DNA of 64,000 bases from Monosporascus cannonballus (lineage: Eukaryota > Ascomycota > Sordariomycetes > Xylariales). Shown one piece after another: positions 23,401 to 38,300 of the stretch (the stretch's first letter is position 1; each line of letters opens with the position of its first letter). Under the pieces are notes generated by a model. The model did not search any database, was not told where the DNA came from, and saw nothing but the letters and a program-made list of their open reading frames with translations. The stretch spans positions 186,001 to 250,000 of the forward strand of contig QJNS01000079.1 in assembly GCA_004154925.1 (NCBI GenBank), given 5' to 3'. Both the position numbers and the translations under genes were made by a program.

Positions 23401-25760
23401 TTATTTAAGTATTTGGTAATATTAATAGGATTTATAAACGTATTAATAACTTTTCAGCGAATAATTAATTACGTATTACGAAAATACCTTAATATTTTCG
23501 TTATTTGTTATCTCGACGATATTCTCATTTTCTTAAAAACGGAAAAAGCATATACAGGATACGTTCATAAAATTCTTCAAATTTTACAGAACGTAAGGTT
23601 ATTTATTAATGCAGAAAAAAATTAGTTCTATATATAGGAAGTAAAATATCTGGGACATATTATTATTTTAGGATATATTAGAATAAACTTTGAGAAAATC
23701 GCTGTAATCATAAAATAACAAATGCTAATAATAGTTAAAAAGGTACAGGTATTCCTTAGATTCGCTAATTATTATAGGAAATTTATTTAAAATTTTAGTA
23801 AAATAACTATATCTCTAAAAGATTTTTCGAAAAAAGAAGAATTTAAATAAACGCCAGATTCGGAAAAAACATTTTAGGAAATTAAGGATGCAATTATTAA
23901 CGAATTAATGCTAATTATATACGATTTAAACCGTTCCGTTAAGCTAAAAACCGATATTTCGGATTACGCGTTAAACGTAATAATTAAATAACGAAATAAT
24001 TAAGGCAAATTATATTTTATTATATATTTTTCGTCTAGGTTAAAAAGAGCCGAACTTAATTACGGTATTCCAAATAAAGAATTTATGGCCATTATTATAA
24101 TATTTCGAAAGTTTAGGTACTTCTTAAAGAGAAATTTGTACCAGGTTAAAGCTTATACGGATTATTAAAATCTTACTTAATTTATTACAATTAAGGAACT
24201 TATAAAACGATAATTAAAATATGCAGAACAATTGGCGAATTTCGACTTTGTTATTATTTATAAGAAAAAATCAGAAAATAACAAAATAAATATTTTAAGC
24301 AAACAACTAAACCTCGAAAAAAAATTATCAAAATTAACCATATAATTTTTGATATTATTACAAAAGGATATTTACGCCTACGACAAATTGCGACAATTCG
24401 GACGGTAACTTTAAATATGCATTAAAGGATCCAGCAGTATAACGATAATTTTCCGGAAAACCAAAAAACGGACAAAACATAAGTTTTAAAAGAATACCAA
24501 AAGGATTAATACAAAAAATATACGCATATTAATTATATAGATATCCAGGGATTTATAAGACTTTAAAAAGGTTTTAACGTACATATTTCTTTCCTAAAAT
24601 GAAATTAATAATACAAAATATTATACGGCCATATAATATTTACGCCAAAGTAAAAGCTCGACGACATAAGCCTTACGAAAAACTATAGCTATTACTAATC
24701 GCAAAATAATCATAATATTTAGTTATATTCGATTTTATTATTAAATTTCCTATATCAAAAAATCCAGTTACGGGAATATATTACGATAATATTTTCGTAA
24801 TCGTCGACCGATTTCCGAAAATTTCTTATTTTTTACCATATTACAAAAATACAAACGCCAAATAATTAACATATATTTTTTAGATATATTTTTAATATAT
24901 ATAAATTATTAATAAAAATCATATTAAATAAAAAATTAATATTTATATTAAAGTTTTAATAAGGCCTTATGGCATAAATTAACCTAAATTATAAATTATT
25001 TAACGTATTTAGACTTTAGACGGATAAACAGATAAAACGAATAAATTAAATTTTAGAAACTTACTTATAATATTATATTAATTATAAACAAAATAATTGG
25101 ATTAAAATTTTTTAATCGTACAATTAACTTATAACACCAGTTATTACGAAAATATTAAAATAATATTTATAAACGTAAACTTTAATTTTATTTTAAAAGT
25201 TTACAAAAAAATACGTAATAACGGTTTAATTAATATCAAAATAATTTTTATATTAAAATAATTACGTTAACTATATCAAGAAATAAAGACAGAATTAGAA
25301 TTCGTACAAAACCAAATAAGCAAATACTATAACCAGAAAAAATTAAAAGGATTAATTTTCGAAAAGGGGGAAATAATTTTCTTCGCTACCAAAAACATTT
25401 AAATAAAAAAGCCCGGCAAAAACCTCGATTTCAAATATATCGGTCTATACAAAATCGCTAAAAAAATCTTAGAAAACAATTACTAATTAAAACTTTTACC
25501 AAAAGTTAAATTTTATTTAATTTTTTATATTTCCTTATTCGAATTAATAGCAAATACAATCAAAATGCATACGGCATAACATAACGTAAAAATAAAAAAA
25601 GAACAAATATACGAAATAAAAAAAATATTCGATATACGAAAACAAAATAAATTTACCTAATACCTGATCAAATGGGAAAAATACCCAGATTCTAAAAATA
25701 TCTGGGAATTTGCCAAAAATCTTATTAGCGCTTAACGCCTATTAAAAAACTTTTATTAAT
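20420..25760 (+). pseudogene. gag-pol relic of gypsy copy 2
   Basis: Gag begins near ATG 20480 (ATGTCGACCAGCGC). The CCHC zinc knuckle starts at 21285 (C-F-N-Y-G-K). The best-kept part is RT: an open stretch 23413-23625 of 70 codons with a complete active site, YLDD at 23509-23520, in CYLDDILIFLKTEKAY. The RT-RNase H spacing is that of copy 1. The chromodomain at 25661-25735 reads YLIKWEKYPDSKNIWE, with the aromatic and acidic residues of chromodomains. Stops elsewhere are RIP-type. It is not expected to be functional. Confidence 0.85.
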
Positions 25761-26160
25761 AACGATAAACGCATCTTAATTAACAGCCGACCAGTCGGTA
25801 GCCGGAATATCGGGCCAATCGGCCGTAATATGCATTAACGTAATAACCGTAACGGCAGCCTTTAATTGCTTTCATTTTCGACGTTTTTGTTTTTTCAATT
25901 TGTTTAACGATTAAAGCTTACGTTATATCATAATAATACCTTTTGGACGAATTAACGCCTTTTGCTTACGTAAACGAATAAAACGAAAAAAAGCTTTATT
26001 TATTTTTTTCCTAATATTTATATTAAATTTCGAAATAAAGCCGTTAAAGCTTTAATAATTATTTTTCGGCAAACGCTTTTTTGCGTTCCAAACGTTAATA
26101 TTTGTAACGAATATTTTATAAGGAAAAAATAGGTACGCCGGTACCATCATAAAATTAATT

Positions 26161-26448
26161 TTAATTAATATATTCCTTATATATTAAAACGTTTTCCATT
26201 ATTTTACATTTTATGTTTTTCGAAAAACAATAAAAATAAAACATAATTTCGTAATTAAATTCGTTAAAGGCTTTTATAAAATCAATACGACGAACGGTAA
26301 AAGAACGGGAAATACAACGAAGTTTAAAAATACGAGACGATATGATTAAGAGCAAAAAAAAGGGATATTCATTTAACGAAAAAAAAGAAGAAAAGAAAGT
26401 TTGAGGGCAAGATTTGGGAAAGGGGGAAATCGTGTTACGACCCGACAA
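26161..26448 (-). pseudogene. antisense accessory gene fragment, gypsy copy 2
   Basis: An open stretch of 95 codons opposite to gag-pol, starting inside the end of the 3' LTR side. Contains RSFTVRRIDFIKAFNEF, then FYFYCFSKNIKCKIMEN: the same cysteine-rich block as in copies 0 and 4, with most Cys changed to Tyr or Phe. The Met of the open stretch lies in the LTR boundary and is probably not the original start. The coiled-coil part would lie toward 25870 and is broken. Confidence 0.5.
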
Positions 26449-26818
26449 ATTCCGGTCTCAAGAAACGGTTAGGCAGGGAGCATACGGGCCACCTCCCGGA
26501 TTACGTGACGGTAATTACTGCCAAGCCAGTGATCATTAATAATTAAAAATGATCCCAAATGATCGTAATTACCATTAACGGCGTAATTACGAATAATTAA
26601 TCCAAAAAGGAAAAGAATATATACGCTTATTAATTCTATAATCTAGATAGTACCAGCTTACAATATTTATCAATACCAATCGTTTGCAATAAGGCATTTC
26701 CGGTATTAAGAGACGTGATACGTTATTATATCTATTGCTCAGATTCCCATAATACTCCTGCCAACATAAACCCGTCGACTTAAGGTTTAATAATTGGTTA
26801 AACCGCCTAGCCGTTATA
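26433..26818 (+). repeat. 3' LTR of gypsy copy 2
   Basis: 386 bp, TGTTACGACCCGAC...CCGTTATA. It is preceded by a purine-rich tract (GATTTGGGAAAGGGGGAAA), the expected polypurine primer. Confidence 0.9.
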
Positions 26819-28242
26819 CAATTTTACAAACGTATAAATCTTATATTCTTTTCGCAATAAGTATTTATAAACGTAAATAATTTCGATATTAATATTGAAG
26901 CCGAAAATACTAATAAAATAATTTTTATTTTCCGCTTTATAAATATTGATTATTTTATAATTATTTTATTTATCAATATTCTTGATAATATTTTAAGCTT
27001 TTTTATATTTGGCGAATAAACTTGTTCGCCATTTTAAATTAGCTGTTCTATAAACTGTACTAGTACCATTATCGTTCCGGCTGCTTATAAAAGGTTATGC
27101 GCTTTTGTTTGTAGGAACATATTAGCTATAAAGCTAATTTTTAACGGCTTCTTTAGATATCTTTTACTTTTAACAAATTTCGATTATTTTGACCGATGCA
27201 ACTTCTGCGATATCCTAAAATAAAAAAAGAAATTCCCGCGCCGAGCTTTATAACAAAAAGAAACCGATCTTATTATGAATTTTCGCGCCACCGAATTAGG
27301 TTAAATCGTGTAGTAAAAACGAAAATTATCGCAATTAACTGCGCTTAAGCTTAACGCAACAAATTTAAAGAAAATCTTGCCCAATAAAATAATTATGAAA
27401 TAATTTAACTTTACTAGGACCTTCATTAATGCGTTCCGAGTATACAGTAGACTTTTTGACCCTTTTTTTATCAAAAATCATCGGTTTTATTAGTCGCCGC
27501 GCTTTAAACAAAAAGTCCTTTATTCGGTATTTCCCTATAACGTATCGAAATGTCGTTCTGCCCATTAAAACGCCAAACGTACGCCTATTACGAAATAACT
27601 TACCGCTCGTATGTAGTATATTACATAAAGTTATGGGTTAGGAAATATACGACAAAAATCGCTCTTAAATATAACAGCACGTTTCTTATACGAAAATAAC
27701 AACAATTAATCGGATAAATAAGTTCACAAGCTATTCAAAAGTTTATTCGTTATATTCAAAAATTCATATAATAAATCTTTTACGGAAAAACTAATATTCT
27801 TGTTTGCATTTATATCAAACACCTTTTTCCCGCCTTTAATATTGTGGGTATTAAGTTTAGCTTAGGTAAAGCCGTTGAATCAAAAAGATAGGAATAAAAC
27901 AAAGTTAAATACTGTTATAACGTTTATTTACTAATATAGACCTAAATTGAAATTTAATATTTATTATATAAACATAATAACATAATTATTTCAAATTATT
28001 TTCCTGGTAATATATAATTTAATACTATTTAATTATAATATTTTTAACAGGATTATTTCATAATATTTTAGTAATATTATTTAATTTGTTTAATATCCAT
28101 TTAAACTTTTAAACTAAATTAGACATTTTGTACAAATGTTAAAATTTCTATAGGTAACTCGTAAATATTTTTGTATTTGAAAAAACTCCTACGGGTACTC
28201 GATAGGTAATATGGAATTCCCACGGGTCTGTAGGTAAAAGTG
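26819..28242 (-). other. right part of the hAT-like element body
   Basis: Less RIPed than its surroundings. It includes a - strand open stretch 27365-27565 (66 codons, MGRTTFRYVIGKYRIKDF..., with KRVKKSTVYSERI) that could belong to the N-terminal half of the hAT-like gene; I do not recognise the domain. It ends with the subterminal words CTACGGGTACTCG and CCCACGGGTC at 28192-28228. Confidence 0.4.
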
Positions 28243-29764
28243 TAAGGCGACCCCCCCACCAACGCCCCATCTCCTCAACGCACCACCCCATAACCGCGTT
28301 CCGCGTTGATTTGCTTACTGATTTCTTTCTCTATAAAAAGTTTTTCAATAACGCTTTTAAAATCTGAAAAAATGACCTTTTTATTTACCAAGATTTGCGC
28401 TTTTGAACCATATGCAGCTTTCGGCTTAATTCCGCGCGGCGCGAACGATTAAGGAGATAAAACGTAGAAAATCCTTACGTTTAGTCTCTAAAGGCTACCA
28501 GGTTAATAAATAATATATTTACGCCGTATCCAAAGTATGCCAACGAAACAAAAGGTTAATAAGGTTCGTTAAAAGTTATTATAAGTTCAAAAGGAAAATT
28601 TAGCCCATTAAATTATTATATAGGGTTAATTGGGCTATGCGCCACCTTATTTGCGATTTCGCTTATACGTACAATACTTTTTAATCAATAACGGCAACTT
28701 TAAACGTTTAGGAAAAAATTAAATATCCCGATTTATACGTTATTATCCTGACATTAAGATTTTTAAAAGTGCGGCAATTAATTATAAACGTTTAAATAAC
28801 ACTTCCCCGGCCTTTATTAACGTTTTATTCGAACATTTCGCTTTGCCGCAAATTAAATTTATTAAGTAAAAAAACCGATATAATGTAAACGAAATTAGAA
28901 TAATAAAAGGCATAGGTAAGAACTTTTTCGCTTTCGGAAAAGCCCTTAAGAAACGTATCCTTTTGAAAAATACGTTTAAAAAAAAGTAAATTATTATAAT
29001 CGCGTATATTAATACAAACGGACGTTCGTTATTACATTTCGTAATCTTTAGCGGCATTAAGATATAATAATAATAATTTCTTAATTCAAGTAATAAAATA
29101 TACAAAAGCTAATATTTTACCACTTTTAAAAATGGCTAAATAAATACTAAAATCGGCTTAAAATAGCTTTATAAGGTTTGTATCCTCCATGTTAAACGCG
29201 AAAACCTGGATAAATAAAAGTTATTAATGATCGACGGCCACAATAATTATATTAATGAGAAATTTATGTGAATATGTTTTTAAAATAAGATATATATTAT
29301 TTTTCTATCTGCTTACATTTTTCATGTTTTCTAGCCTTTCAACATATGTATATTTGCCACCCTAAAGCGGGAATTCCGCTATTAGTTCCGTAAGCGTTAT
29401 TTCGGGCGAACTTCCGAAGCTATTAATAAAACCGATTTTTTCTGGTCGTTTTCGTAAACGTAAAAAGGAGTTAAGATAATTTAGAAATATATTATAAAAA
29501 ACTAAAAAATAAAATCTTTGGGTCTTATTAATAAGTTAAAGGTATTACATAATAAACACGTTAAGGAAAAAGAGATAATAATAAATATATCCGCTCCAAA
29601 TTCGATTCGTACTTTAAAATAATTTGATTTTTTTATTCAGATAATTATTTTAAATATTAAAATACTTAAATTATTCAGGGAATTAAAACGGCTCGAAAAA
29701 TCCTTGGTAAAAGTTAATTTAACGTACGGAAATCTTCCCGTACGCTTTTTGTTTCGCAAGTTCG

Positions 29765-30585
29765 TGTTATGACCTAACGGTCTTGGCTTTCTTACGGACG
29801 GTCGGGCCTACGAAAAAAACAAGCCCCGACCATCGCCAAGAAGTCACGTGACCGGCTCAAAGGTCTCAAGGCGCCAAGCACCTTAAGACCTTTAAGCCGG
29901 CAAAGGAGCTTAAAGGGGTTAACGAACTTAAGGGTTTAAGCCGTTTAAGTACTTTAAGCCAGAATAAATATATATATGTTTATTATTTTTATAATTTAAA
30001 TAATTTTAATATATAATAATTATTCGTTTTTTAAGGCATTTTTAAAATTACGAAACGTAATACGTTATTATATTTATTGCTTAGAATTTTACGATATTTT
30101 TGCTAATATATGTTATGACCTAACTAAGAAAGAGTCTCGGAAACGGTCACTTGGTAACCGAAACAGGATCTAAGTGGGTCTGAATCACGTGATATGGATC
30201 CGGAGTGATCCAAGAAATTTAACGGAATCCATGTAATTATCCGATATGGATCCGGAATGATCTAAGAGATTTAATGAGATCTATGCAGTTATCCGATATC
30301 GATTCGGAGTAATTTATGAGATTTAACGGGATTCAGGAAAAAATATATACGTTTATTATTTCTATAATTTAGATAGTTTTACCTTGTAATAATAATTCGT
30401 TACCCAAGGTACCCTTGGTATTACGAAACATAACTAAGTTATTTATTATTACAGAGTTCTACAATACTTCTGCTAACATAAACCTGTACGACTAAGGTTT
30501 AATAATTGGTTAAACCGCTTAGCCGTCGCAACATAAAATTTTACGATTAAGGTTTAATAATTAATTAAACTTTTTAGCCGTTCCA
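29765..30585 (+). repeat. 5' LTR of gypsy copy 3, interrupted by a solo LTR
   Basis: 29765-30110 plus 30531-30585. U3 is full of CTTTAAG/CTTAAGG words between 29877 and 29961. It matches the partner at 43585-43980. The break falls in the word GCTAACATAAA of the conserved downstream half. Confidence 0.88.
30111..30530 (+). repeat. solo LTR of a family A variant
   Basis: 420 bp, TGTTATGACC...CCGTCGCA, flanked by ATATA (30106-30110) and ACATA (30531-30535): the same TSD with one C to T change. U3 contains three direct units with a 52-bp period starting GATATGGATCCGGA at 30191, 30243 and 30295. No internal sequence remains, so it is the product of LTR-LTR recombination. Confidence 0.88.
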
Positions 30586-33500
30586 AGTTATAAACTTTTA
30601 TTTAGTAATATCGTTAAATTATGAGCAATATCGATTAACGTTATATTTACCAATAAGCAGCCCGAACAGCTCATTTAGCAAGTCCTTAATTACTCGGATA
30701 TTGGAATAAAATCCGAAAAGGAAAAGGAAAAGCCTCGCCTTTTTCGCGAAGACGTTTTCCGACGATGGAATGCTATAAACGAACGCATTCTTTAGCTTAA
30801 GAAAAATAACATTGATCTTACGACGATTTTTTAAGCCGCCTATAAGAAATTTAAGAAAAAAAAGTTTTCGAAACCGGGAAATCTTTTTAAATAAACCAGG
30901 TTATTTAATTAAATTTTATAAAAAGATTTGGAAAAGTTTTTAAATTTTATAACTTACAACTTTTCGACCGAACCTTAATTAAATTATAATTATTTTTAAT
31001 TTAATACCGAATATATGTTAAGGATTTTCCTATTCGATTTATTCGGTTTATTATACGAATAGAATTAGCAATTAGATAATTTATCGGAAATATGGCCATT
31101 TAATTTAAGCCCGTTATAAAAAACATATTATTTTGCCAATCGAAAAACGGAACTTAAAAATACTACGAATTTATAACAATTACGAATAATTCGAATAAAT
31201 ATTAACGAAAGTTTTCGGAATAATAAACCAAAAAATAAAAACCTAAATACAAATTTAATAATGACGATAAAAAGGATTAATATCTAGTTACGTCAATGCG
31301 TTAGTTTAATTAATAGCTAAATTAAATTAGGAACAAAAAGTATTAATGGTTAAATTTTTTGACGGCCTAAAAAGAAAATACAAAAAAGCTTTTTAAGTTC
31401 GATCGGCTAAATTATTTGTCAGATTATATCGTTATGGCAGTTAAAAATAGCGATCGATAATACGTATAAGGTATTAAAAGTGCTAAAAGAATAATAATAA
31501 ACTCGGATATACGGTTAATACTAACGTTTTTCGACGTAATAACACTTTTTACTGTATAAACTAGAATTTATGCAATTAAAAATTACTTATAAAAAGGATT
31601 AAAGCTAGATTAAAAATTCTAAGTATAATAAAATAGGACATAAGATAATATAGTATAAAGTACTGAAAAAGTTCCGTTAACACGACTGGAAATTAATACC
31701 TAAGAAATAATGCAAAAAGAAATTAGAAAAACGGAGGTAAATTTATTAATATAATTTAGCCTAAATATATACTAAGTCCTTTATAACGAAAAATCTAGAA
31801 AAAAATGCGAAAAGCTAGAAAACTGGCTGAATAAATATTGCGAATATACTAAGAAGCATTATAATGATAATTACATATATATTAGATTTGGATAAAAGAA
31901 ATTTGTTTCGTAACCCTTGATCGATACGGCAAAATATATGCCATATATTGTCGACGACGAAAATATGTCGATTATAAAAAAGGGAAATAATATATTTATA
32001 AACGGATTATCTCTATATATTATAAAGAATTTTATTTTTTAAACCATATCGGAAATAACAAAAGCAATAAATAATAAAATTGATATTTTCGATTTATAAT
32101 CCCAAAAAATATTTAGTAACTGGCCGAAATAAAAGGTTAGCCCAAAAAAAATAATGCCCGTAAAATTCTTTTTTATTGCTATTAATAATACGATTACTAA
32201 ACGAAAGAAGTGTTAATTTGGCGTATAATAAAAAATATTATTAAAAAGTTATTACCGATTATATTTTTAATTAGCATATATTATATATTTTACGAAAAAA
32301 CTGTTATTACAAAAAATACGCTAATTTATAAAGGATTTTTAAAATAATAATTAAAATAACGAGTATTAAGGTCCAGTAGTAAATATAAAGGAATAATTTA
32401 TTCTATAAGAAAAATAACTATAACAAAATTAAAAATAATTGATAAAGTTCAAAGGAATAATATGCAGATAATAATGATATATTTAGCAACTTAACGTATT
32501 AAATAAAGAAATGCAAATAAAGCTTATTGAAGTTAAATAAGAATTAAAAGAAAAAAATCGTTATAAAAACCGTAAAATAATAAAACAGAAAAATATTAAA
32601 AAAAGATATTTACGAAAATCTTTAAACGTAACGATAAAAATATTAATAGTTTTATTATTTTGGATATACGAATTAAAACGTATTAATCTATTATAATAAT
32701 TAATTGCGGAACTTTGAGCGAAAATTACAAAATATTAAATATGGTTAATAAGTTTAAATTGTTATAAAGAAATAGGTTAAAACCTTATAAAACGATAAAT
32801 GCCGAAGATTAAGAATTTGCTTCCAATAACGGAAAAATTATACGCGAAATTAATTATTTTGATATTTTTAGTTAAAGATAAAAATAAACAATTATTTTCG
32901 ATATTATTTTATATAAGAATTACGATATAATCTTAGGGTTATTATGGGTACGTTAATACGGAATTTTAATTAACGGAAAAACTGGTCAAATAAAATTTGT
33001 TTTATTCCTTATTAATAAACGAAAGAAAAATAAAATGTTAATATGTAATGGATAATAACGACAAATATAAATATAAGGATACGATAAAAACCTTATTACC
33101 TAAAAGGATAAAATATAAGAAGAAAATGGCTATTAAAAAATATAATATATTATTGATATTATTAAAACAGAATTAATGCAATTAAATAACGATTTAAAAT
33201 AATAACAACTTTAGAAATCAAAAACTTTAATTAAAATATTATTATAATATTATAAATATAAGTAGCTTTTTAAAAAAGGTTAATTCGAAATTATTAAAAT
33301 ATAATAAAAAGTATTATAAAATAATCCTCAAGAAAAAGTGTTCGACGAACTTTTATCTTATTTATAACCTTAACGGAAACAAATTATGTACTTTCAGAAA
33401 ATACCTGGAAAATCGGTTATAAAAAAGATAAATTCGACTTTCGAAATTATTAGCAAAATATCATATATTTTTTATGCTAAAGAGAAATGAAAAAATACGA

Positions 33501-35193
33501 TTTATAGTAAATTATCGATAATAAAAGCATATTATTGTTAAAAATCGAATATTATTTCACTTAATTACAAAACTAAAAAACTAATTTTACGGAACGAAAT
33601 AATTTACAGTATTTGATGTTAAAAATAGTATAGCTTTATTAAAATTATAAAGAATACGAATAAAATATAATTTTTAAATCGAAATACGGATTATTTAAAT
33701 ATTTAATTATATAAATAGGATTTAAAAACGTACTAATAATTTTCTAACGGATAATAAATTACCTTCTACGAGAATACCTCGATATATTCGTAATTTGCTA
33801 TTTTGATAATATTTTTGTTTTTTTTAAAAACAGAAAAAGTATACGTAAAATATGTTTATAAAATCTTCTAAGTTTTACAAGATATAAAGGTATTTGTTAA
33901 CGTAAAAAAAAGGTAATTTTTAAGCAAAAATTAAAATATCTAAAATATATGATTATTTGAAAACATATTAAAATAAGCTTGGACAAAATCGTTATAATTA
34001 TAAAATAATAAACATTAATAATAATTAAAAAGGTATAAGTATTTCTTAAATTCGTGAAATATTACGAAACGTTTATTCGAAATTTTAATATAATAATTAT
34101 ACCTTTAATAAACCTTCCGAAAAAAAACTTTAAATAAACACCAAATACGTCAGAAATATTTTAGGATATAAAAAAATATAATTACCAGAAAATTAATACT
34201 AATTATATACGATTTAAACCGTTTTATTAAATTAAAAACCGATATTTAGGATTACGAGTTAAACGTAATAACCGGATAACGAAATAATTAAGGCAAATTA
34301 TAGCTTATTATATTCTTTTTATATAAATTAAAAGAAATCGAATTTAATTACGGTATTCCCAATAAGGAATTTATAGTTATTATTATAGCATTTCGAAAGG
34401 TTAAGTACTTGTTTAAAAAAATTTATAATAAGTTAAGTTATATAGGAATTATTAAAACCTTAACCGATTTATCAAAATTAAGAAACTTATAATATAACAA
34501 TTAAAATACGTAAAGAAATTGATAAATTTCGATTTCGTTATTATTTATAGAAAAGGCTCAGAAAATAATAAAGCAAATACTTTAAGCAAATAAACAAATT
34601 TCGAGAACAATTAGTTAAAATTAGTTATATAATTTTAAATACTATTAAAAAAAAGGATATTTAGGTTTACGATAAATTACAATAATTCAGGCAGTATTTT
34701 TTAATATATATTAAAGGATTTAATAATATATCGATAAGTTTCTAAAAAACTAAAAAGTAAATAAAATATAAATTCCAGAAATATACAAAAAGGATTTAAT
34801 ACGAAACATATACGAATATTAATTAAACCGATATTCAAATCTCCGTAAAAATTTAAAAACATTTTAATACATATATTCCGTTCTTAAAATAAAATTGATA
34901 ACATAAAATATTATATAGTAATACGATATTTGCATTAAAACAAAAGTTCGATAACATAAGCTATATGAAAAATTATAACCATTATTAATCGCAAAACGAT
35001 TATGGTATATAATTATATTTGATTTTATTACCAAATTATTTATACCAAAAAATCCAGTTATAAAAACATATTACTATATTATTTCGTAATTATTAACCGA
35101 TTTACAAAAGGTTTCTATTTTTTACGATATTATAAGGATATAAACGTTAAACAAATATTGTATATTTTCTTTAAATATTTTTTTAATATATAC

Positions 35194-35380
35194 TGTAAAA
35201 GGCTTCACCTAAGCGGTCTGTAATCAATTGCTAATAAAAGTTTATTTTTTAGCCAAAGGGAAAAAAAGGAAAAATACAAATACAGTTATATATGTTCGCA
35301 TATAAGGCGCTGAGTTAGTGCTATTTAGTACCGGCGTTTGTCCTGTGCTCCATAATAGGGCTCCATATAGCCCCATTACA
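35194..35380 (-). repeat. 3' LTR of family B element
   Basis: 187 bp. On the - strand it begins TGTAATGGGGC and ends CTTTTACA. Same length as the right LTR; less RIPed than the element body. Confidence 0.9.
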
Positions 35381-38300
35381 TTACCCTTTACCTTTCCCAA
35401 AAAGGGTTAGCTTATCGTAAGATCAATAATTGCGTTAATTTTTAGCTTTTAATTAATCGGAAATTCGGAAATTTGGCGATTTCCAAATTAAATTTAATTT
35501 AAGGAATTAATTATAGGCTGATTATACGTTAAACAGGCTTATATATAAAAACGCGTTTACGTTATTATTTATAATAATTTTTTCTTTTAATAATAATCAT
35601 TTAATTTGGTAAATTAACTTTTATTAATATTTATAATAATACTTTTCTACGTTATTCTGTAACGGTTTAAAAATTAATTAATACGTTATAATATTACGAA
35701 AATGCCTTATAAAAAACGTTCTTACGGTTTCGGGCTTTTTTGGTAAGTCGGAATCCGCCAAAATTTTTGTACATTATATATTTATATCGCTCTGGACAAA
35801 TATCCCGCCCGTATTCGCAATATGCCTTATTTTATTGATGTAATTTGTTTTACCGAAAACCCGGACGCATTTTATTAAAATTAACGAAATATATAATTAC
35901 GTTATATATTATTTTTTCGTTATATTTAAAATATATATTATTATAAATAAAAAGGCAGTCCGTTATTAGGCTTATATTATTAATTATTATAAATATCCCA
36001 AAATCAATATCTTTCTTAATTTTGCTAATATATTTTTTTACGTAATTCTTACGTAATTCGCGGATATTCTTAAGTTTCGTTAAGCGGTTAATACGTTTTG
36101 CGAAATTATTTTTCATTATAATTACCGAAACCCTAATAAGTTTATTTTTCTTACGTACTTCTTATATTATTTTTTCGACGTTAACATTAGTTTAATGGCT
36201 ATCCGTATTTAGGAAAAAGCGGGTATTAAGGCTTTATGTTTACGCTTTAAGTTTTCGTACATTATTTATTTTAAAATAAATTTTCGCCTTTAATTTTTGG
36301 CTTATACGTTATTTATACATAAATTAAGTTGCCGGTTTTGTCGGTTTTTCCGTTTAACGTAACAAAAAACGTATTAAGCACAATAATAACAAATCTTGCT
36401 ATATAAATTGTTTTTTTAATATTTCCGCGCCTTTTTTCCGCCATTTATTAATTTACGTTATAAGCTAAATTAATAGCCGTTAATAATATAATTATTAACG
36501 TTTTCGAAAATTTCGTAATCGTAACTTAAGCGCCTAAAAAAAAAGTTCCGGCTTTGCCAGAATTTAATATAAATAAGGCCGAATAATTACGCATTTTAAA
36601 TACGTAATTTCTACGTAACGTTAATGCTATAAATTTAAAAAATAAAGCGTTAAATTTATAGATTTTTAAAAATAATCAAATAATTTCGTAACCGACATAT
36701 TATTTTTATAATTCTTGATTCTTTCTTGATATATTTTGTTTATAAATAATAAAAACGTTATTTTAACGGCTTTTTGCAAACTATATAAAGTTATTTTTAA
36801 ACGGTTTTCCCAAAATTTTTGTACCGTTTACGCGCCGCCCGGCCGGTACTTTTGGGCTGGACTTTTACCCGTCCGCTTTCGGGTAGCACGTTGGATTTGG
36901 GGTCCGTTTTTAATAGTTATATTATCGTATTTTCTTTCAAATTGCTGTAAAACCGCCGTATTTGCGAATTTTTCGAACGGTTCCTAAATTGGTTTTACTT
37001 AATTTAATTATCTTATCTAGATTTGGCGTATAAACCCTTTTTTTATTTTCTTAATTTAAACCTAAAAAATATTTTCGATTTTAAAATTTAATTTATTATT
37101 ACTTTTAAGGATAATAGAAAAAGGTTACATATTTGTATTAATTTCGGACGGTAAAAAGTTATTATTCACGTGCCTTAATAAATTAACGTAAAAATAATTT
37201 TAAACTTTTTTTCAATATATTTAATTCGATAATATAAAAATTATTTATTTTAATTATTTGGTATTTAACTTAAAATTACCTTAATCTTTTCGATAACTAA
37301 GAAATAATAATATTTTTTAAAAATAATTAGATTTTATTGTTAATTTCATATTTTTCGACAGAAGAAAGACATTTATTTATTATTTTTTCCTGGATTTGCT
37401 AAGCCGCCGTTATCGCAATTTAAGCGAATTCAATATTTTTTTATAATTTCCTAACAAAATTTTCCGTTTTTATACGTATATTTTTCTTAATTGCTAAATT
37501 GTTTTGTATTTAGGGAATCGGGTTAACGTAATACCTATTAAGTAAGAAAAAAATTAATTTTATTAAGGTTATATTTTAATTATTAATCGCAAATATTGTC
37601 CCCGGGGAAAACTTATTCGATATTTATTACAAATACGTTACGAAAGTTTGTAAATAAATTAATATTTCCTAATTAAATTATTTTATAATATTATCGGTTT
37701 TTGGGTAATATACGGTAAAAAAACGTCATTTTATCCTAATTAATTCGTAAAATTTAATTTAAAATATTTTTATTTAATTAATTTCTTTATTATTTATAAT
37801 AACTTTAAAAAAACATAAACGTTTTAATATATTTTTACGAATATTTCCGTATATATTTTTACGTTTATGATATATATCGTTTTTAAAATTATTATCTTAA
37901 ATAATCGGTTAATTATAATTATTAAAAAATATATGTTTTATTTAAAAGCAATTAATAAATCGATTGTAAAATCGATTAATAATTTGTTATAAAATTATTC
38001 GGAAACCGGAAATAATTTTAATAACTTTTTTTTTATTTTTCTATACCTTTCTATAACCGTATACGTCGTAAGTCCTTCAGAATTACTTTATTATGCAATA
38101 TATATCCGGCCAGAAAAAACTGTTCGAAAATACCGTTATTATAATTTTGTTACCTAGGTAACTTATTATATAAAAATCGTAAATATTTTATATTAAGGCC
38201 GTTTTAAACGGTTTTTAATTTAAAATTTAAAAGTATTTCCGAAATTAAAAAAAGCCTTTAATATTGAAAATATATTCCGCAATTGATATTAATAACTTTA

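Larger units (their letters stand above)
20034..26818 (+). mobile_element. Ty3/gypsy chromovirus, family A copy 2, complete but RIPed
   Basis: 6785 bp with two 386-bp LTRs. Ends are TGTTACG...CGTTATA (from CGTCACA). Flanking 5-mers are CTATT and CAATT, a TSD with one mismatch. Gag, RT, integrase, chromodomain and the antisense gene are all recognisable. It is inserted in the hAT-like element, whose sequence resumes at 26819. Confidence 0.88.

Noticed and set aside
35850..36987. frames 35850-36116 and 36736-36987 inside family B
   Set aside because: Low-complexity AT-driven or shadow frames in a degraded gag-pol with no motif.
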